From the NCBI RefSeq assembly GCF_003369575.1, contig NZ_PIOC01000006.1:1-41997 (forward strand): a DNA stretch of 41,997 nucleotides, in the 5' to 3' direction. Below, piece after piece: positions 41,949 through 41,997 of this stretch. Under the pieces are notes generated by a model. That model was not told the DNA's origin. It saw only the letters and a program-made list of their open reading frames with translations, and did not search any database. The translations under genes and the position numbers were made by a program. The stretch's first letter is position 1. Each line of letters opens with the position of its first letter. This DNA is from Oceanobacillus arenosus. GTDB taxonomy: Bacteria; Bacillota; Bacilli; Bacillales; Amphibacillaceae.

Positions 41949-41997
41949 TTTATTGGAGAGTTTGATCTTGGCTCAGGACGAACGCTGGCGGCGTGCC
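41949..41997 (+). rRNA. rrs: 16S ribosomal RNA, 5' end only
   Basis: Begins TTTATTGGAGAGTTTGATCT and continues 'TGGCTCAGGACGAACGCTGG' and 'CGGCGTGCC', the universal 16S start. The window cuts the gene at about 49 nt. The base after GATC is T where most 16S genes have C (GATCCTGG). Confidence 0.97.

Overview
The window is low-GC Firmicute DNA, most likely from a spore-forming Bacillaceae of the Oceanobacillus/Virgibacillus/Ornithinibacillus type. The genus is an inference; the family rests on the gene order and on the sporulation genes (pdaA, a gamma-type SASP). The right-hand ~16 kb (25.5-42.0 kb) follows the order I recall from Bacillus subtilis: yfhE, recX, yfhH, yfhP, mutY, sspE, ygaC, ygaD, gsaB, bcp, perR, ygzB, ygxA, then an rRNA operon. 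The window ends about 49 nt into the 16S gene, after two tandem rrn promoters and a boxA leader. Region by region: 0-4.1 kb holds a PfeT/ZosA-type P1B4 metal-efflux ATPase (minus strand) with a PerR box at its start and a separate Fur-like box, then an amino-acid-type ABC binding protein and permease with no ATPase gene beside them. 4.1-8.9 kb holds yfkD, pdaA and clpE; clpE has a textbook promoter covered by two CtsR operators. 8.9-17.6 kb is an accessory zone. It contains a graveyard of gene fragments (a 6-phosphogluconate dehydrogenase without its N-terminus, two broken GNAT acetyltransferases, other scraps), an ECF sigma/anti-sigma pair, a VOC protein, an STM3941-like protein with a probable frameshift, an unrecognised 295-aa protein, an unrecognised lipoprotein and the lipid II flippase Amj. 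Its genes are separated by at least eight copies of one short repeat (core AACGGGTGC..TAGTT.AATAAGG). 17.7-19.7 kb: a secreted ComEC-like metallo-beta-lactamase protein, and an SPFH protein coupled to a 59-aa ribbon-helix-helix protein. 19.9-25.4 kb: two convergent GntR-controlled ABC transporter operons. One resembles yxlEFG of the B. subtilis sigY operon but sits behind a GntR gene and a DUF1648 gene, with a perfect 14-bp inverted-repeat operator. 25.5-42 kb: the conserved yfh/yga block, interrupted by an inserted K+ channel, a sugar transferase lacking the expected Asp-Glu dyad, a D-2-hydroxyacid dehydrogenase and a PduO-type corrinoid adenosyltransferase. Connections: perR at 39.5 kb carries a near-consensus PerR box in its own promoter, and a second such box lies at the pfeT-type gene at 2.1 kb, so regulator and a likely target are in one window, with the peroxidase bcp close to perR. 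Two further intergenic repeat families are scattered through the window. Family A (about 90-240 bp) has ends whose pairing is kept by compensatory changes between copies. Family B (about 320-370 bp) has terminal inverted repeats and looks MITE-like. The most unusual non-coding element is a tRNA T-arm-like, alternatively folding leader before a GNAT gene at 26.3-26.5 kb.
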